64,000 nt of DNA from Methylotenera_A sp044222005 (GTDB lineage: Bacteria; Pseudomonadota; Gammaproteobacteria; Burkholderiales; Methylophilaceae): the NCBI GenBank assembly GCA_044222005.1, contig JBGANY010000006.1, forward strand, positions 1 to 64,000. Reading direction: 5' to 3'. Below the pieces are notes generated by a model, which worked only from the letters and a program-made list of their open reading frames with translations, did not search any database and was not told the DNA's origin. The stretch's first letter is position 1. Every line of letters starts with the position of its first letter. The position numbers and the translations under genes are program-made. Positions 7,619 through 17,099 of the stretch are shown here, piece by piece.

Positions 7619-9301
7619 TTAAGAGCGAAATTTTTTGGCGGTAGCCACCAGCACGTCATTTTCGGGGTAATCTTTTAACGCGTTCGCCCAGATTTTCTTA
7701 GCTTCTTCCTGCAAGCCTTGTTTCCACAATACTTCGCCTAAATGCGCGGCGATCTCCGGGTCGGCCTGAGTTTCATAAGCTTTGCGCAAATATTCCGCCG
7801 CGAGGGCTAAATTGCCCAGGCGATAATGCACCCAGCCAAGACTATCGAGCATGTAGTGGTCATCTGGTTGTAATTTTAGCGCGGTTTCAATTAAGGTTTT
7901 GGCCTCGTTCAGTTTGATGTTGCGGTCTGCAAACGAGTATCCAAGTGCGTTATAAGCTGCTGCAAAATCAGGCCGAAGCTGGATTGCCTTGCGCAACTCT
8001 GCTTCCATCACATCCAGCTTGCCTATCCGTTCCGCCGCCATCGCATAGTCATAAATGAGCTCTGTCGTGTTGGGGATGTTGTTTACCGCTTTCTGCATCA
8101 GGTCGAACGATTCCTGATTGCGCTTGGCCTGGCTCAACAAACTGGCCTCAGCCTGAATCACCATAATCTGCTGTTCCGTCGTCAGGTCCTCCACCTCGTC
8201 CAGCATTTTGATGGCAGCATCCACGTTTTTGGTGCGCGCAATCACGTTTGCTGCAGAAAGCCTGCCATCCAAAAAGTGATTGCCGGGTTGAATTTTGTCG
8301 TACCAGTTAAGCGCCGTCGTGTCGTTTTTTTGACGTTCCGCACTGCGCCCCAGGTAAAAATACAGCTGGTCCGGGTTTTTAAATCCCGAGCTGAGGGATT
8401 GCTGGAAATACTTATCAGCCATCGCAAAGTCATTGGACTCTAATGATAGCAAGCCAACCACAGCGCTGATTTCAGGGCTGCCATTTGAGCTTTCAACCAG
8501 TTTTACAAACTCGGGTTTAGCTTCTGCATGACGTTTTTGGCTTACCAGTAACTTGGCATAGGCCATGCGCACATCGTTCGCCTTTGGGTATTGTTTTAAA
8601 AAACCTTGATAAAAACTAACCGCCTTGTCCGGGGATTCTTTCAACAGCAACTGCCCTTGCAGCTGTGCGGCCAGCTCCCAGCCGGGGCGCAGCTTGTTTG
8701 CGGTTTCCAGCGCTTTCTTGCCGATATCGGGCTTGTTTGCAGCCAGCGCCGCCTGTGCGATTGCAAAATGCGCTTCGGGCAATTGAGGGTAAGGCGCGGC
8801 AAATTCGGTAATCGCGGTCAAAACTTCTGCTTTGTCTTTTTGATTTTCCAGCAATGAATTCAAATATAAAAAGCCGTTGGCACGTGTTTCTTCCTTGGCC
8901 AGGAGCTTCTGGATATGCGGTTTGGCCTGTTTCAAATTGCCGCTGGCAATGAGTAACTGGCTGGAAGCCTGCTGCGCCTCAAGGGATGCTGGATCCAGTT
9001 CTGCCCACAATGTAGAGGCTTGCAGGGCAATGCCTGGCTGATTGCCATAAGCGGCAGCACGTGCGGCGCGCTCTGCCAGCCGCGGATCACGCGTCTGCTT
9101 GGCCAGATCCAAAAATAATTGGCTGGCCAAGGTGATTTCGCCGCGCTGTCCTGCAATTTCACCCAGCAGATATTTGTACACAAACTCCGCATTGGCGGTC
9201 GTGATGGCAGGCGTGGCTTTCGGTTCTGCGGCCGCGTTCAGGCTACTGAACCCAGCAACACCGATAAGCAGTGCTGTAACTATTTTCTTGATTTGTGGCA
9301 T
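7619..9301 (-). CDS. Exported tetratricopeptide-repeat protein
   Basis: The product has 560 residues from the ATG at 9301; a TTG 15 bases upstream is in frame but a GGA box spaced for the ATG argues against it. An N-terminal signal peptide (MPQIKKIVTALLIGVAGF..., cleavage near NAAA) is followed by many TPR units, for example the stretch around AYNALGYSFADRN and MLDSLGWVHYRLGN. It is the conserved TPR protein found before lolB in betaproteobacteria and is presumably periplasmic or outer-membrane-attached. It may scaffold envelope assembly, but no specific function can be assigned. Confidence 0.85.
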   Translation of the reverse strand: MPQIKKIVTALLIGVAGFSSLNAAAEPKATPAITTANAEFVYKYLLGEIAGQRGEITLASQLFLDLAKQTRDPRLAERAARAAAYGNQPGIALQASTLWAELDPASLEAQQASSQLLIASGNLKQAKPHIQKLLAKEETRANGFLYLNSLLENQKDKAEVLTAITEFAAPYPQLPEAHFAIAQAALAANKPDIGKKALETANKLRPGWELAAQLQGQLLLKESPDKAVSFYQGFLKQYPKANDVRMAYAKLLVSQKRHAEAKPEFVKLVESSNGSPEISAVVGLLSLESNDFAMADKYFQQSLSSGFKNPDQLYFYLGRSAERQKNDTTALNWYDKIQPGNHFLDGRLSAANVIARTKNVDAAIKMLDEVEDLTTEQQIMVIQAEASLLSQAKRNQESFDLMQKAVNNIPNTTELIYDYAMAAERIGKLDVMEAELRKAIQLRPDFAAAYNALGYSFADRNIKLNEAKTLIETALKLQPDDHYMLDSLGWVHYRLGNLALAAEYLRKAYETQADPEIAAHLGEVLWKQGLQEEAKKIWANALKDYPENDVLVATAKKFRS

Positions 9302-9488
9302 TCGATCATTATCCAAATATGGCGTTTGTGTATCGTTTAGTCCGTGACAGTAAGCGCAAGTTCATCCATAATTAAAGGTTGGCAGTAATTACTTATATTT
9401 AAGTATGACTATAACTTTTTGCATGAAACTAATCTACCAGTTTTGTTTCATAAACCATTAGTTTTACCTTGGTACACATTAAACATTT

Positions 9489-10430
9489 ATGAATAATTTG
9501 ACAGTAGAAGCAATCGAGCTGACCAGGCTTTACGGCGGTCGCGAGGCCGTGAGCAATGTGAGCTTTAGCGTAAAGCAGGGCGAAGTGCTCGGCTTTTTGG
9601 GGCCAAACGGCGCAGGCAAATCCACCACCATGAAAATGCTTACGGGTAATCTCGCGCCGAGTGGTGGCAGCGTAAAAATCTGCGGCATCGACATGATCGA
9701 AAACCCCAAGGAAGCCAAAGCGCTGATCGGCTATTTGCCCGAAATGCGCCCTTTGTATAAAGAGCTGACGGTCGATGAATATTTAACTATTGCGGCGCGC
9801 TTGCATAGGGTAAGCGGCAAGTACATCAAGAAAGCGGTTGAAAACGCCAAAGAGCGCTGTGGCCTAACGCACATGAGCAAGCGTTTGATTGAAAACTTAT
9901 CTAATGGCTACCAGCAGCGGGTAGGGATTGCCCAAGCCATTATTCACAGCCCGATGGTGGTGATTCTGGATGAACCAACCGTGGGCTTGGATCCGATCCA
10001 GATTCGCGATATCCGCGCGCTGATTCGTGAAATTGGTGGCGCGCACAGCGTGATTCTTTCCACGCACATTCTGCCCGAGGTGGAAATGGTGTGTGACCAC
10101 GTGCAGATTATCGACAAAGGCAAGCTGGTGTTTAACGGCGGCATTGATGTACTGAAGCGCCAGCGCGTCGGCAATAAGCTATTGATAGGCTTCAGCAAAG
10201 CGCCAGCGGTAGAAGAATTGCTTAAAATTAATGGCGTGACCGAAGCCGAAGTGACCGATAACAATATGATGCGCGTTCGCTTTGCCGAGGCGGAAGCGCC
10301 GCATGAAGCAATCGTACAGGCCTCGGTTAAAAATGGCTGGGGCTTGTACCAGATCGCACCTGATCAAACCAGTCTGGAAGACGTGTTTGTGCAGTTGACC
10401 TACCAAGATGCGGCAGCAGAAGCCGCATAA
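9489..10430 (+). CDS. ABC transporter ATPase, Gld-like (GldA type)
   Basis: A 313-residue ABC ATPase with Walker A GPNGAGKS (about residues 38-45), signature LSNGYQQRVGIAQA (a variant of LSGGQ), Walker B VVILDEPTVGLDP and the switch histidine in LSTHILPEVE. A C-terminal regulatory extension of about 90 residues follows, as in GldA and NatA-type exporters. It is the first gene of a plus-strand set of four with 26, 13 and 34 base gaps, an obvious operon. It should power the permease encoded next. The substrate is unknown. Confidence 0.93.
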   Translation: MNNLTVEAIELTRLYGGREAVSNVSFSVKQGEVLGFLGPNGAGKSTTMKMLTGNLAPSGGSVKICGIDMIENPKEAKALIGYLPEMRPLYKELTVDEYLTIAARLHRVSGKYIKKAVENAKERCGLTHMSKRLIENLSNGYQQRVGIAQAIIHSPMVVILDEPTVGLDPIQIRDIRALIREIGGAHSVILSTHILPEVEMVCDHVQIIDKGKLVFNGGIDVLKRQRVGNKLLIGFSKAPAVEELLKINGVTEAEVTDNNMMRVRFAEAEAPHEAIVQASVKNGWGLYQIAPDQTSLEDVFVQLTYQDAAAEAA

Positions 10431-10456
10431 AAGCTGGATAAAATTAAGGTTAGAAA

Positions 10457-11203
10457 ATGATATTGAATATTGCAAGAAAAGAACTCAAAAGCGTGTTTGC
10501 ATCGCCTATGGGCTGGATCATCCTGGCGTTGCTGATGTTTGCGTTCGGTACGTATTATCTTAACGGCGTGAATGACTATTTCGAGGTCATGTCCGGCGCC
10601 ATTCGCCCGGCAGAGCGTTCCGGCGTAACACAATTTGTTGGTCAGGTCGTGTATGGATTGGCCTCGTTTATTATGCTGTTTGCGGTGCCGCTGCTCTCGA
10701 TGCGGCTGATATCAGAAGAGCGCCGCAACCAGACACTGCCTTTTCTGTTCAGCGCGCCGTTGTCACTGACTGAGATTGTCCTGGGAAAATTCATTGGACT
10801 AGTCGCTTTTTTAAGCATCCTGATCGTGTATATCGCGTTGATGCTGTCTACGCTCAACATCTGGAGCGATATCGATTTTGGCTACATTCTGGCCAATTCA
10901 TTGGGCCTGTTTTTATTGGTCGCGAGTTTTTCTGCGCTTGGCCTGTACTTCTCCAGCCTGACCTCTCAGCCAGTGGTAGCCGCCATTTTGAGCTTTATCG
11001 CATTGTTTGCACTGATGATTTTGGATCGTTTTTTTTCGGGTGACCCAAGCAGCACCATGGCAAAACTTTCGCTGATGAATCATTTCCAATCGTTTGCAGG
11101 CGGATTGATTGATACCGCGGACATTGCCTATTTTGTGTTATTTACCGCTACTTTTTTAATTTTGACCATTCGTCGTTTAGACGCAGACCGTTTAAGAGGC
11201 TGA
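10457..11203 (+). CDS. ABC-2 type permease, Gld-like (GldF type)
   Basis: A 248-residue integral membrane protein with about six hydrophobic helices and the N-terminal IARKELKSVFASPMGWII start typical of GldF/ABC-2 permeases. The RLISEERRNQTLPFLFSAPLS segment is the conserved cytoplasmic loop of this family that contacts the ATPase. It follows the ATPase by 26 bases and precedes the GldG-like gene by 13. It should form the membrane channel of the exporter. Confidence 0.92.
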   Translation: MILNIARKELKSVFASPMGWIILALLMFAFGTYYLNGVNDYFEVMSGAIRPAERSGVTQFVGQVVYGLASFIMLFAVPLLSMRLISEERRNQTLPFLFSAPLSLTEIVLGKFIGLVAFLSILIVYIALMLSTLNIWSDIDFGYILANSLGLFLLVASFSALGLYFSSLTSQPVVAAILSFIALFALMILDRFFSGDPSSTMAKLSLMNHFQSFAGGLIDTADIAYFVLFTATFLILTIRRLDADRLRG

Positions 11204-11216
11204 TTGGATTAAGTCT

Positions 11217-12611
11217 ATGAAAATAAATAGAAATCTACGTTTACAAATGCTGGCGCAAAACTGGTTTTTTGTGCTGCTGTTTTTACTGCTAATCGTTCTT
11301 CTGGGTTATCTGGCAAGCCAATACCATGTGGCAAAAGATATCACGCAAGCTAATCGCAACATACTCACGCCAGGCAGCGTGAATGTACTCAAATCGATGC
11401 AGGGACCTGTGAATGTCACGGTATTTGCTACCAAAGATGATGCAGACCGTGGCGATACTTTCCGTAAGGGCATGATCGATTTTATGACGCGCTATCAGCG
11501 CGAAAAGAGAGATATTCATCTTAAATTCATTAATCCATCCGAAGAGCCAAAACTGGCGCAAGAAGCCAATATTAAGCAAGATGGCGAAGTCGTGGTGGAA
11601 TATAACAAGCGCACCGAGCATATTTTTCCGCCGATTGCTGAACAGGAAATGACCAATCTGCTGGTGCGCTTGGCGCGTACCAACCAACAGGCCGTGATGT
11701 TTCTGGATGGTCACGGCGAGCGGCATCTGCAGGGGATTAAAAATCACGATATTGGTGAATTTGGTAAAAAACTTGAAGAGAAAGGCTTTAAATTTGCCAA
11801 CCCGGATTTAACAATTGCCCAGGCGGTGCCAAGTAATGGCGCCATGCTGGTGATTGCCAGTCCGCAAGTGGATTTAAGCGAAATTGAAGCGAAAAAAATC
11901 AAGGCTTATTTAGAGGCGGGTGGTAACCTGCTGTGGCTGCTTGATAACGATAATTTGCACGGTTTGAAAGAGGTCGCAGACTATCTGGGCTTGACCGTTT
12001 CACCTGGCATCGTCGTGGACATGACTGCGGCACAATATGGCGCAGACGCTAAAGTGGCGTTTAACGCTTTTTATGGGGATCACCCCATTACGAGAACATT
12101 CAATATGCGCACAGTGTTTCCTGAGGCGCACGAGGTGGATGCAAAGGCTTCTGATGAGCTTGGCTGGAAAGTGGCGCGTTTGGTGGAAGTCGCGCCCAAT
12201 GGCTGGCTGGAATCGGACAAGATTTTGAATGGCGGAAAAAACCAGAAAGCCGTGTTTGATGAGAAAAAAGACAAGCGCGGCCCAATCAACATTGGCGTAG
12301 CTTTAGAACGTGAATACGGCAAAAAGGGCCAGCGCGTGGTGGTGATGGGTAATGGTAGCTTTTTATCTAACACCTTTATTACCAATGGCGGCAACCTTGA
12401 TTTTGGCATCAATATTGTCAACTGGCTGGCTGGCGACGACAAGCTCATCACTATTCAGCCTATGCCGCTAAAAGACATTAATGTGACTATTCCAAGCGAT
12501 GACACAAGCCGTCTGGTCGCCTGGACAGTGTTCCATGGCTTCCAGTTTTTCATCCCGATCGGGGTATTTATCGCGGGCTTCTGGCTGTGGTGGAAACGCA
12601 GAAAAGCGTAA
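11217..12611 (+). CDS. GldG-like ABC-associated membrane protein
   Basis: A 464-residue protein with one transmembrane helix near residues 16-34, a long extracytoplasmic region related to the ABC-type auxiliary (GldG/IFT52-like) family, and a second transmembrane helix at the C-terminus (about 440-458) followed by the basic end WWKRRKA. The FLDGHGERHLQGI segment is typical of the family. In gliding Bacteroidetes GldG belongs with GldA and GldF; in proteobacteria the same trio exists without gliding and its role is unclear. Confidence 0.88.
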   Translation: MKINRNLRLQMLAQNWFFVLLFLLLIVLLGYLASQYHVAKDITQANRNILTPGSVNVLKSMQGPVNVTVFATKDDADRGDTFRKGMIDFMTRYQREKRDIHLKFINPSEEPKLAQEANIKQDGEVVVEYNKRTEHIFPPIAEQEMTNLLVRLARTNQQAVMFLDGHGERHLQGIKNHDIGEFGKKLEEKGFKFANPDLTIAQAVPSNGAMLVIASPQVDLSEIEAKKIKAYLEAGGNLLWLLDNDNLHGLKEVADYLGLTVSPGIVVDMTAAQYGADAKVAFNAFYGDHPITRTFNMRTVFPEAHEVDAKASDELGWKVARLVEVAPNGWLESDKILNGGKNQKAVFDEKKDKRGPINIGVALEREYGKKGQRVVVMGNGSFLSNTFITNGGNLDFGINIVNWLAGDDKLITIQPMPLKDINVTIPSDDTSRLVAWTVFHGFQFFIPIGVFIAGFWLWWKRRKA

Positions 12612-12645
12612 GGATGCGTTGGCTTAAATATAAAAAGATGGTGAT

Positions 12646-13539
12646 ATGAAAAAAAGATGGATATTGAATTTGGTGATGCTGGCGATTGTAGCCGGCTTGG
12701 TCACGTTTTTGTACATGCGTCCGCAAGCCAATACCAGCGCGCCTTCTGGGCATGAGGTTTCTACATTGAAACTGGGTGATTTTACCGCGATCAAAGTCGA
12801 GTTTCCTACCCAGGCGCCCACCAGTTTCGAGAAGGTGGATGGCCTGTGGCGCATGACCGCGCCGTATAAAGTGCGTGCAGACCAGATGTCCGTACAGCGT
12901 ATTTTAGCCATCATCGCGGCTAAGAGTGCAGAGAAGTTCCCCACTACCGATCTGGCCAAGTTCGGGCTGGATAACCCGCAACTCAAGCTCAAGCTCACTA
13001 GTTCTAGCGGCACAGAAGAGTTTGTTTTTGGTACCTTCAACCCGGTGAGTGAGGAACAGTATATTGCCTATAAAGATGCGGTTTATCTGCTGCCAGGCAG
13101 TTATGCAGAGGCGGCAAGTACGCAACCTATTGAGTTGGTTGATAAAAATCCGCTTACCCGGGATGAGGCCAAACAGATTTCCGGCTTCGATTTTTCGCGT
13201 CTGGAGCAATGGGAAGAAGTGCGCCTGAATGTGGACATCGCGGATGGCAAGTGGAGCGTGAATGCGCCCAAAGCCAAACCTACGCAAAACGAGCTGAATG
13301 AATGGCTGGATTTCAACTGGAAGCAGGCGCAGGCCAAACAGGTCGAGTTATATACGCCAGACCGTAAAGCGAAGTATCCGTCATTCGAAGTGAAACTGAA
13401 AGATGGCAAAAAAGTACATTTCGATAAAATCCAGGAAGCGCCGGATTTACTGCTTGGCCGTCCCGATGAAGGCGTTTTGTATCACTTTAGCAACGATGTC
13501 GGGTTTAATATGCTGAACCCACCGATTAATCTTCAATAA
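12646..13539 (+). CDS. DUF4340 protein of the Gld-like cluster
   Basis: A 297-residue protein with an N-terminal signal anchor (KKRWILNLVMLAIVAGLVTFLYMRP) and an extracytoplasmic region built of repeated DUF4340-type units, for example TSFEKVDGLWRMTAPYKVRAD and the later WSVNAPKAKPTQNELNEWL. DUF4340 genes regularly sit after the GldG-like gene in proteobacteria. It ends 22 bases before mutM, so it may be cotranscribed with it. Its biochemical role is unknown. Confidence 0.85.
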   Translation: MKKRWILNLVMLAIVAGLVTFLYMRPQANTSAPSGHEVSTLKLGDFTAIKVEFPTQAPTSFEKVDGLWRMTAPYKVRADQMSVQRILAIIAAKSAEKFPTTDLAKFGLDNPQLKLKLTSSSGTEEFVFGTFNPVSEEQYIAYKDAVYLLPGSYAEAASTQPIELVDKNPLTRDEAKQISGFDFSRLEQWEEVRLNVDIADGKWSVNAPKAKPTQNELNEWLDFNWKQAQAKQVELYTPDRKAKYPSFEVKLKDGKKVHFDKIQEAPDLLLGRPDEGVLYHFSNDVGFNMLNPPINLQ

Positions 13540-13560
13540 GACGCAGTTGGCGGGTGATGT

Positions 13561-14391
13561 ATGCCTGAGTTGCCTGAGGTTGAAATCACCCGTCGCGGCC
13601 TGGTTCCACTCTTAAATCAAACGGTAAAGAATGTCGTCATCCGCAACGCCGCCATGCGCTGGCCGATTCCGGTGCATTTACCACAGACCCTTAACAATCA
13701 AAAACTGCTTGGCTTAAGGCGTCGCGCCAAATACATTCTGGCAGATTTTGAAAACGGTACGCTTTTGTTGCATTTAGGCATGTCAGGACGCATTAGCTTG
13801 CTCGATAGACATTATCCGCCTGAAAAGCATGACCATTTTGATATTCAGTTTCATGGTGTTGATGGGAAAGCTGGCCAGGTACTGCGCCTGCGCGACCCGC
13901 GCCGGTTTGGCGCGGTGCTGTGGGCAGGCGAGAAGCCGGGGGAGCATCCGTTACTCAGCGTGCTGGGCCCGGAGCCGCTCGAAGATGGTTTTAATGCTAA
14001 ATATCTGCATGATGGGCTGCGCACACGCAGCGTAGCGATCAAGGTTGCGATTATGGATAGCCACTTGGTGGTGGGTGTAGGGAATATCTATGCTAGCGAG
14101 TCTTTGTTTAGGGCGCGCATTCATCCCGTAACACCTGCCAAACAGCTTACCTTAAAACAGTGTGAAAAATTAGTGGCAGAAATTAAGGCGACGCTGAACG
14201 ATGCGCTTAACGCTGGGGGCAGCAGCTTAAGAGATTTTTTTGGTGCCGATGGTAACCCAGGCTATTTTCAGCAGGAGTATTTCGTGTATGGTCGTACCGG
14301 CGAGCCTTGCAAAGTATGCAGCAAGCCCATCCAATGCATCCGGCTGGGGCAGCGCTCCACGTTTTTTTGCAGTCATTGCCAAAAGCGCTAA
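13561..14391 (+). CDS. mutM: Formamidopyrimidine-DNA glycosylase
   Basis: Base-excision repair enzyme that removes 8-oxoguanine and formamidopyrimidines and nicks the abasic site. The product has 276 residues. The N-terminus PELPEVE supplies the catalytic proline and glutamate. The helix-two-turn-helix lies around VVGVGNIYASESLF, and the C-terminal zinc finger is complete (CKVCSKPIQC...CSHCQ). It is the last gene of the plus-strand Gld-like cluster. Confidence 0.97.
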   Translation: MPELPEVEITRRGLVPLLNQTVKNVVIRNAAMRWPIPVHLPQTLNNQKLLGLRRRAKYILADFENGTLLLHLGMSGRISLLDRHYPPEKHDHFDIQFHGVDGKAGQVLRLRDPRRFGAVLWAGEKPGEHPLLSVLGPEPLEDGFNAKYLHDGLRTRSVAIKVAIMDSHLVVGVGNIYASESLFRARIHPVTPAKQLTLKQCEKLVAEIKATLNDALNAGGSSLRDFFGADGNPGYFQQEYFVYGRTGEPCKVCSKPIQCIRLGQRSTFFCSHCQKR

Positions 14392-14503
14392 TTAATTTGC
14401 ATGCTCTGCAAGTCAATATCCATGCGGCCTGCAGAGGCGTTATTTTCTTTTACAAGGCATGAGTGGCAACGTTTGTCGGGCGACGCAATGCCTTGGTTGT
14501 AAA

Positions 14504-14941
14504 CTACTCTTCCCGCGTCCAGGTCTGCGATCTGCCAAACAGCGAAATGCCAATAAATCCGCGCACTTCCAGTTTGTTGCCGGTTTCGTCCAGCTTCATT
14601 TTGCATTTGTAGGTTTTGCCGTTATCGGGATCTAGAATTTCACCGCCCTGGTACACGCCATTTTTCTCTTTCAGCCCTTTTACAATCGTCATGCCGATGA
14701 TTTTCTGGCCTTTGCGTTCATCGGTGCATTTGTCGCACACCGCTTCGCCCGTGTCGGTCGGGAGCAAGCCTTTTTCTACCACAGCGCTGTATTCGCCATT
14801 GTGTTCGGTGATGCGGATGAGGGAGCGCGGTTTACCGGTTTTGTCATCGATACTTTTCCACAAACCGGCGGGAGAGGCGGCGAATGCCAGCGTAGCGCAT
14901 AATGCAAGACACAAGCCAATGACTTTTGGTAGCATTTTCAT
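14504..14941 (-). CDS. DUF2147 exported protein
   Basis: The start is the ATG at 14941, giving 145 residues: the Shine-Dalgarno GGAG lies 6 bases upstream, in the last codons of ubiB, so the two genes are probably translationally coupled. A longer open frame upstream would overlap ubiB and is not credible. A signal peptide ends near AFA, then come SPAGLWKSIDDKTGKPRSLIRI and GEILDPDNGKTYKCKM, hallmarks of DUF2147, a small beta-barrel-like family often predicted to bind hydrophobic ligands. The CDKC pair could form a disulphide. The function is unknown. Confidence 0.85.
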   Translation of the reverse strand: MKMLPKVIGLCLALCATLAFAASPAGLWKSIDDKTGKPRSLIRITEHNGEYSAVVEKGLLPTDTGEAVCDKCTDERKGQKIIGMTIVKGLKEKNGVYQGGEILDPDNGKTYKCKMKLDETGNKLEVRGFIGISLFGRSQTWTREE

Positions 14942-14943
14942 GA

Positions 14944-16503
14944 TTAACTCCAAATATAAAATAATAGATAGGCAGAAATCTGCAACATGACCAACAGCAA
15001 TATAACCCAGGTTAAACGCTTTTGCCAGCACGCCTGCTCACGCTGAGTTTGAATAAGCATATCCAGTTGTTCTCGCAGCGGAGTATCGCGCTCGGACTGG
15101 GTTTGCTGCGTCAAAAACTGATGCACCAAACGCGGCATGTGCGGCGCATTTTTTGCGATAAAAGGCAGTTCTTTTTTGAGTGATTTCGCTACGCTGCGCC
15201 AGCCAATTTGTTCGCTCATCCATCGTTTTAAAAAAGGTTTGGCGGTTTGCCACAGGTCAATGTTCGGGTCTAAATCACGGCCCAGGCCTTCAATATTCAG
15301 CAAAGTCTTTTGCAGCATGACCAGTTGCGGTTGAATCACCACGCCAAAACGGCGCGACATTTGAAACAGGCTCAGCAAGGTGCGGCCAAAAGAAATATCC
15401 TTGAGCGGTTTATTGAAAATAGGCTCACAGATCGCACGGATGCTGGTTTCCAGCTCATCCACACTGGTGTCTTTTGGCACCCAGCCTGATTCGATGTGTG
15501 CCACGGCGACATCGCGGTAATCGCGGTTAAAGAAGGCTAAAAAGTTACGTGCGAGGTAATATTTGTCGTTGTCGTTCAGATTTCCCATGATGCCGAAATC
15601 CAGCGCGATATACTTACCTTTATCTGGGCCATCATCCGCCACCTGGATATTGCCCGGGTGCATGTCGGCATGAAAAAATCCATCGCGAAATACCTGCGTA
15701 AAGAATATTTCCACGCCGTCGTGCGCGAGCTTGGTGATATCGATACCTTTTTCTCGCAATACATCAATCTGGCTTACAGGCGTGCCGTGCATGCGCTGCA
15801 TGGTCATCACTTCTTTGCGGCAGTAATCCCAATGCACTTCCGGTATCAATAGACGTTTGTCAGTAAAATTGCGCGCAAGCTGGCTGCAATTGGCGGCTTC
15901 CAGCGTTAAATCCAGCTCGTGCTGCGTGTGGCGCGCAAACTCTTCCACAATTTCCTGTGGCTTAAGGCGTTTGCCTTCGGATGAAACCGCTTGTACAAAC
16001 CAGGCGAGCGATTTGAGCAGGGAAATGTCCTGGTTGATGACTTTGGCGATGTTGGGCCGCAATACCTTGACCGCAACCGGTTTGCCATCCAGTAAATTGG
16101 CAAAGTGTACTTGCGCGACCGAGGCACTTGCCACGGCTGTTTCGTCAAACTGGCTATAAATCTGGTTAAGCGGTAACCCAAATGCGGCTTCTATGGTGGT
16201 TTGCACTTCCGAGAACATGAATGGCGGCACCTGGTCTTGCAGTTTGGCCAGTTCGTCCGCGACGTCAGGCGGCAATAAATCGCGCCGTGTGGAAAGCACT
16301 TGCCCGAATTTAACAAAAATCGGCCCCAGTTTCTCTAACGCCAAACGTAGCCGAACACTGCTCGGCTGTTGCTTGCTGCGCCAAAAAAACACGATTTGAA
16401 TAAATTTATGCAGCGGGCGTAGCGGCGGATGTTCATGAATAAAATCATCCAGGCCAAAGCGCAGTGCTACAAAAATGATATGAAACAGCCGGAAATAATG
16501 CAT
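14944..16503 (-). CDS. ubiB: UbiB, atypical kinase of ubiquinone synthesis
   Basis: UbiB (ABC1/ADCK family) supports coenzyme Q assembly at the inner membrane. The product has 519 residues. The KxGQ motif appears as FVKFGQVLSTRRDLLP, the lysine-containing VAVKVLRPN, the HADMHPGN catalytic loop and the ALDFGIMGN metal motif are present. A hydrophobic C-terminal helix (TWVILLLVMLQISAYLLFYIW) anchors it to the membrane. It is the third of the tightly spaced ubiE-ubiJ-ubiB genes and ends 2 bases before the DUF2147 start. Confidence 0.96.
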   Translation of the reverse strand: MHYFRLFHIIFVALRFGLDDFIHEHPPLRPLHKFIQIVFFWRSKQQPSSVRLRLALEKLGPIFVKFGQVLSTRRDLLPPDVADELAKLQDQVPPFMFSEVQTTIEAAFGLPLNQIYSQFDETAVASASVAQVHFANLLDGKPVAVKVLRPNIAKVINQDISLLKSLAWFVQAVSSEGKRLKPQEIVEEFARHTQHELDLTLEAANCSQLARNFTDKRLLIPEVHWDYCRKEVMTMQRMHGTPVSQIDVLREKGIDITKLAHDGVEIFFTQVFRDGFFHADMHPGNIQVADDGPDKGKYIALDFGIMGNLNDNDKYYLARNFLAFFNRDYRDVAVAHIESGWVPKDTSVDELETSIRAICEPIFNKPLKDISFGRTLLSLFQMSRRFGVVIQPQLVMLQKTLLNIEGLGRDLDPNIDLWQTAKPFLKRWMSEQIGWRSVAKSLKKELPFIAKNAPHMPRLVHQFLTQQTQSERDTPLREQLDMLIQTQREQACWQKRLTWVILLLVMLQISAYLLFYIWS

Positions 16504-16505
16504 AG

Positions 16506-17099
16506 TTATGGTGTGTGGTTTTTATTGGCAGAACGGGTTAGTTTTTCCAGGCGTTTTTCAAAGCGTGCGACATCACCTCGCAATGTATCCACCTCAGTAT
16601 TGAATTGTTCCACATGGCGCTTTTTGGCAAGAACGTTTTTCTCTTCCTGCCAATATTCAGTGAGCATTTCAGCCAGATGGATGCTTTGCTGCTTTGCCTC
16701 TTGAACGATGTTGTGGCTTGTCGCATCGATTTTATGCGCAGCAATATCGCCTACGACATGGCTCAAATCCTCTTCGACATCCCAGCGCATCAGTTGCAGC
16801 ACTTTACTTAACTCAGTAGCCAGATGCGTATCGCCATCGATTCTGATTTGTGTTTTTGCAGCCTCATCTTTAGCCAGAAGACGCAAGACGAGGCTGGGAG
16901 GCGTGTGGATAGTGGCGTCTGGCGTTGCTGTTTCGCCTGCAATGGCCAGGCTGCCGTCCTCCAGAATCAGCAAATTGGTTTTCATCAGTGCAACATCAAA
17001 TTGTACGACTTTTCCCGCAAAACCGATTAAATGCGCGCGCGACCAATGGTTTTGACTGGTGAGGTGCTGCAAAAAGCGTGTTGCAAGCGGTTTGAACAT
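16506..17099 (-). CDS. ubiJ: UbiJ, SCP2-domain ubiquinone accessory factor
   Basis: A 197-residue protein with an N-terminal SCP2 (sterol carrier) lipid-binding domain over about residues 15-110 and a helical C-terminal coiled-coil (VEQFNTEVDTLRGDVARFEKRLEKL). UbiJ joins the soluble ubiquinone biosynthesis complex in E. coli and binds lipid precursors. It lies between ubiE and ubiB, overlapping the ubiE stop by one base and spaced two bases from ubiB, the same order as in E. coli. Confidence 0.93.
   Translation of the reverse strand: MFKPLATRFLQHLTSQNHWSRAHLIGFAGKVVQFDVALMKTNLLILEDGSLAIAGETATPDATIHTPPSLVLRLLAKDEAAKTQIRIDGDTHLATELSKVLQLMRWDVEEDLSHVVGDIAAHKIDATSHNIVQEAKQQSIHLAEMLTEYWQEEKNVLAKKRHVEQFNTEVDTLRGDVARFEKRLEKLTRSANKNHTP

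Noticed and set aside
14504..15031. DUF2147 start at 15031
   Set aside because: It would overlap the end of ubiB by 88 bases; the ATG at 14941 has a good Shine-Dalgarno and a signal peptide follows.
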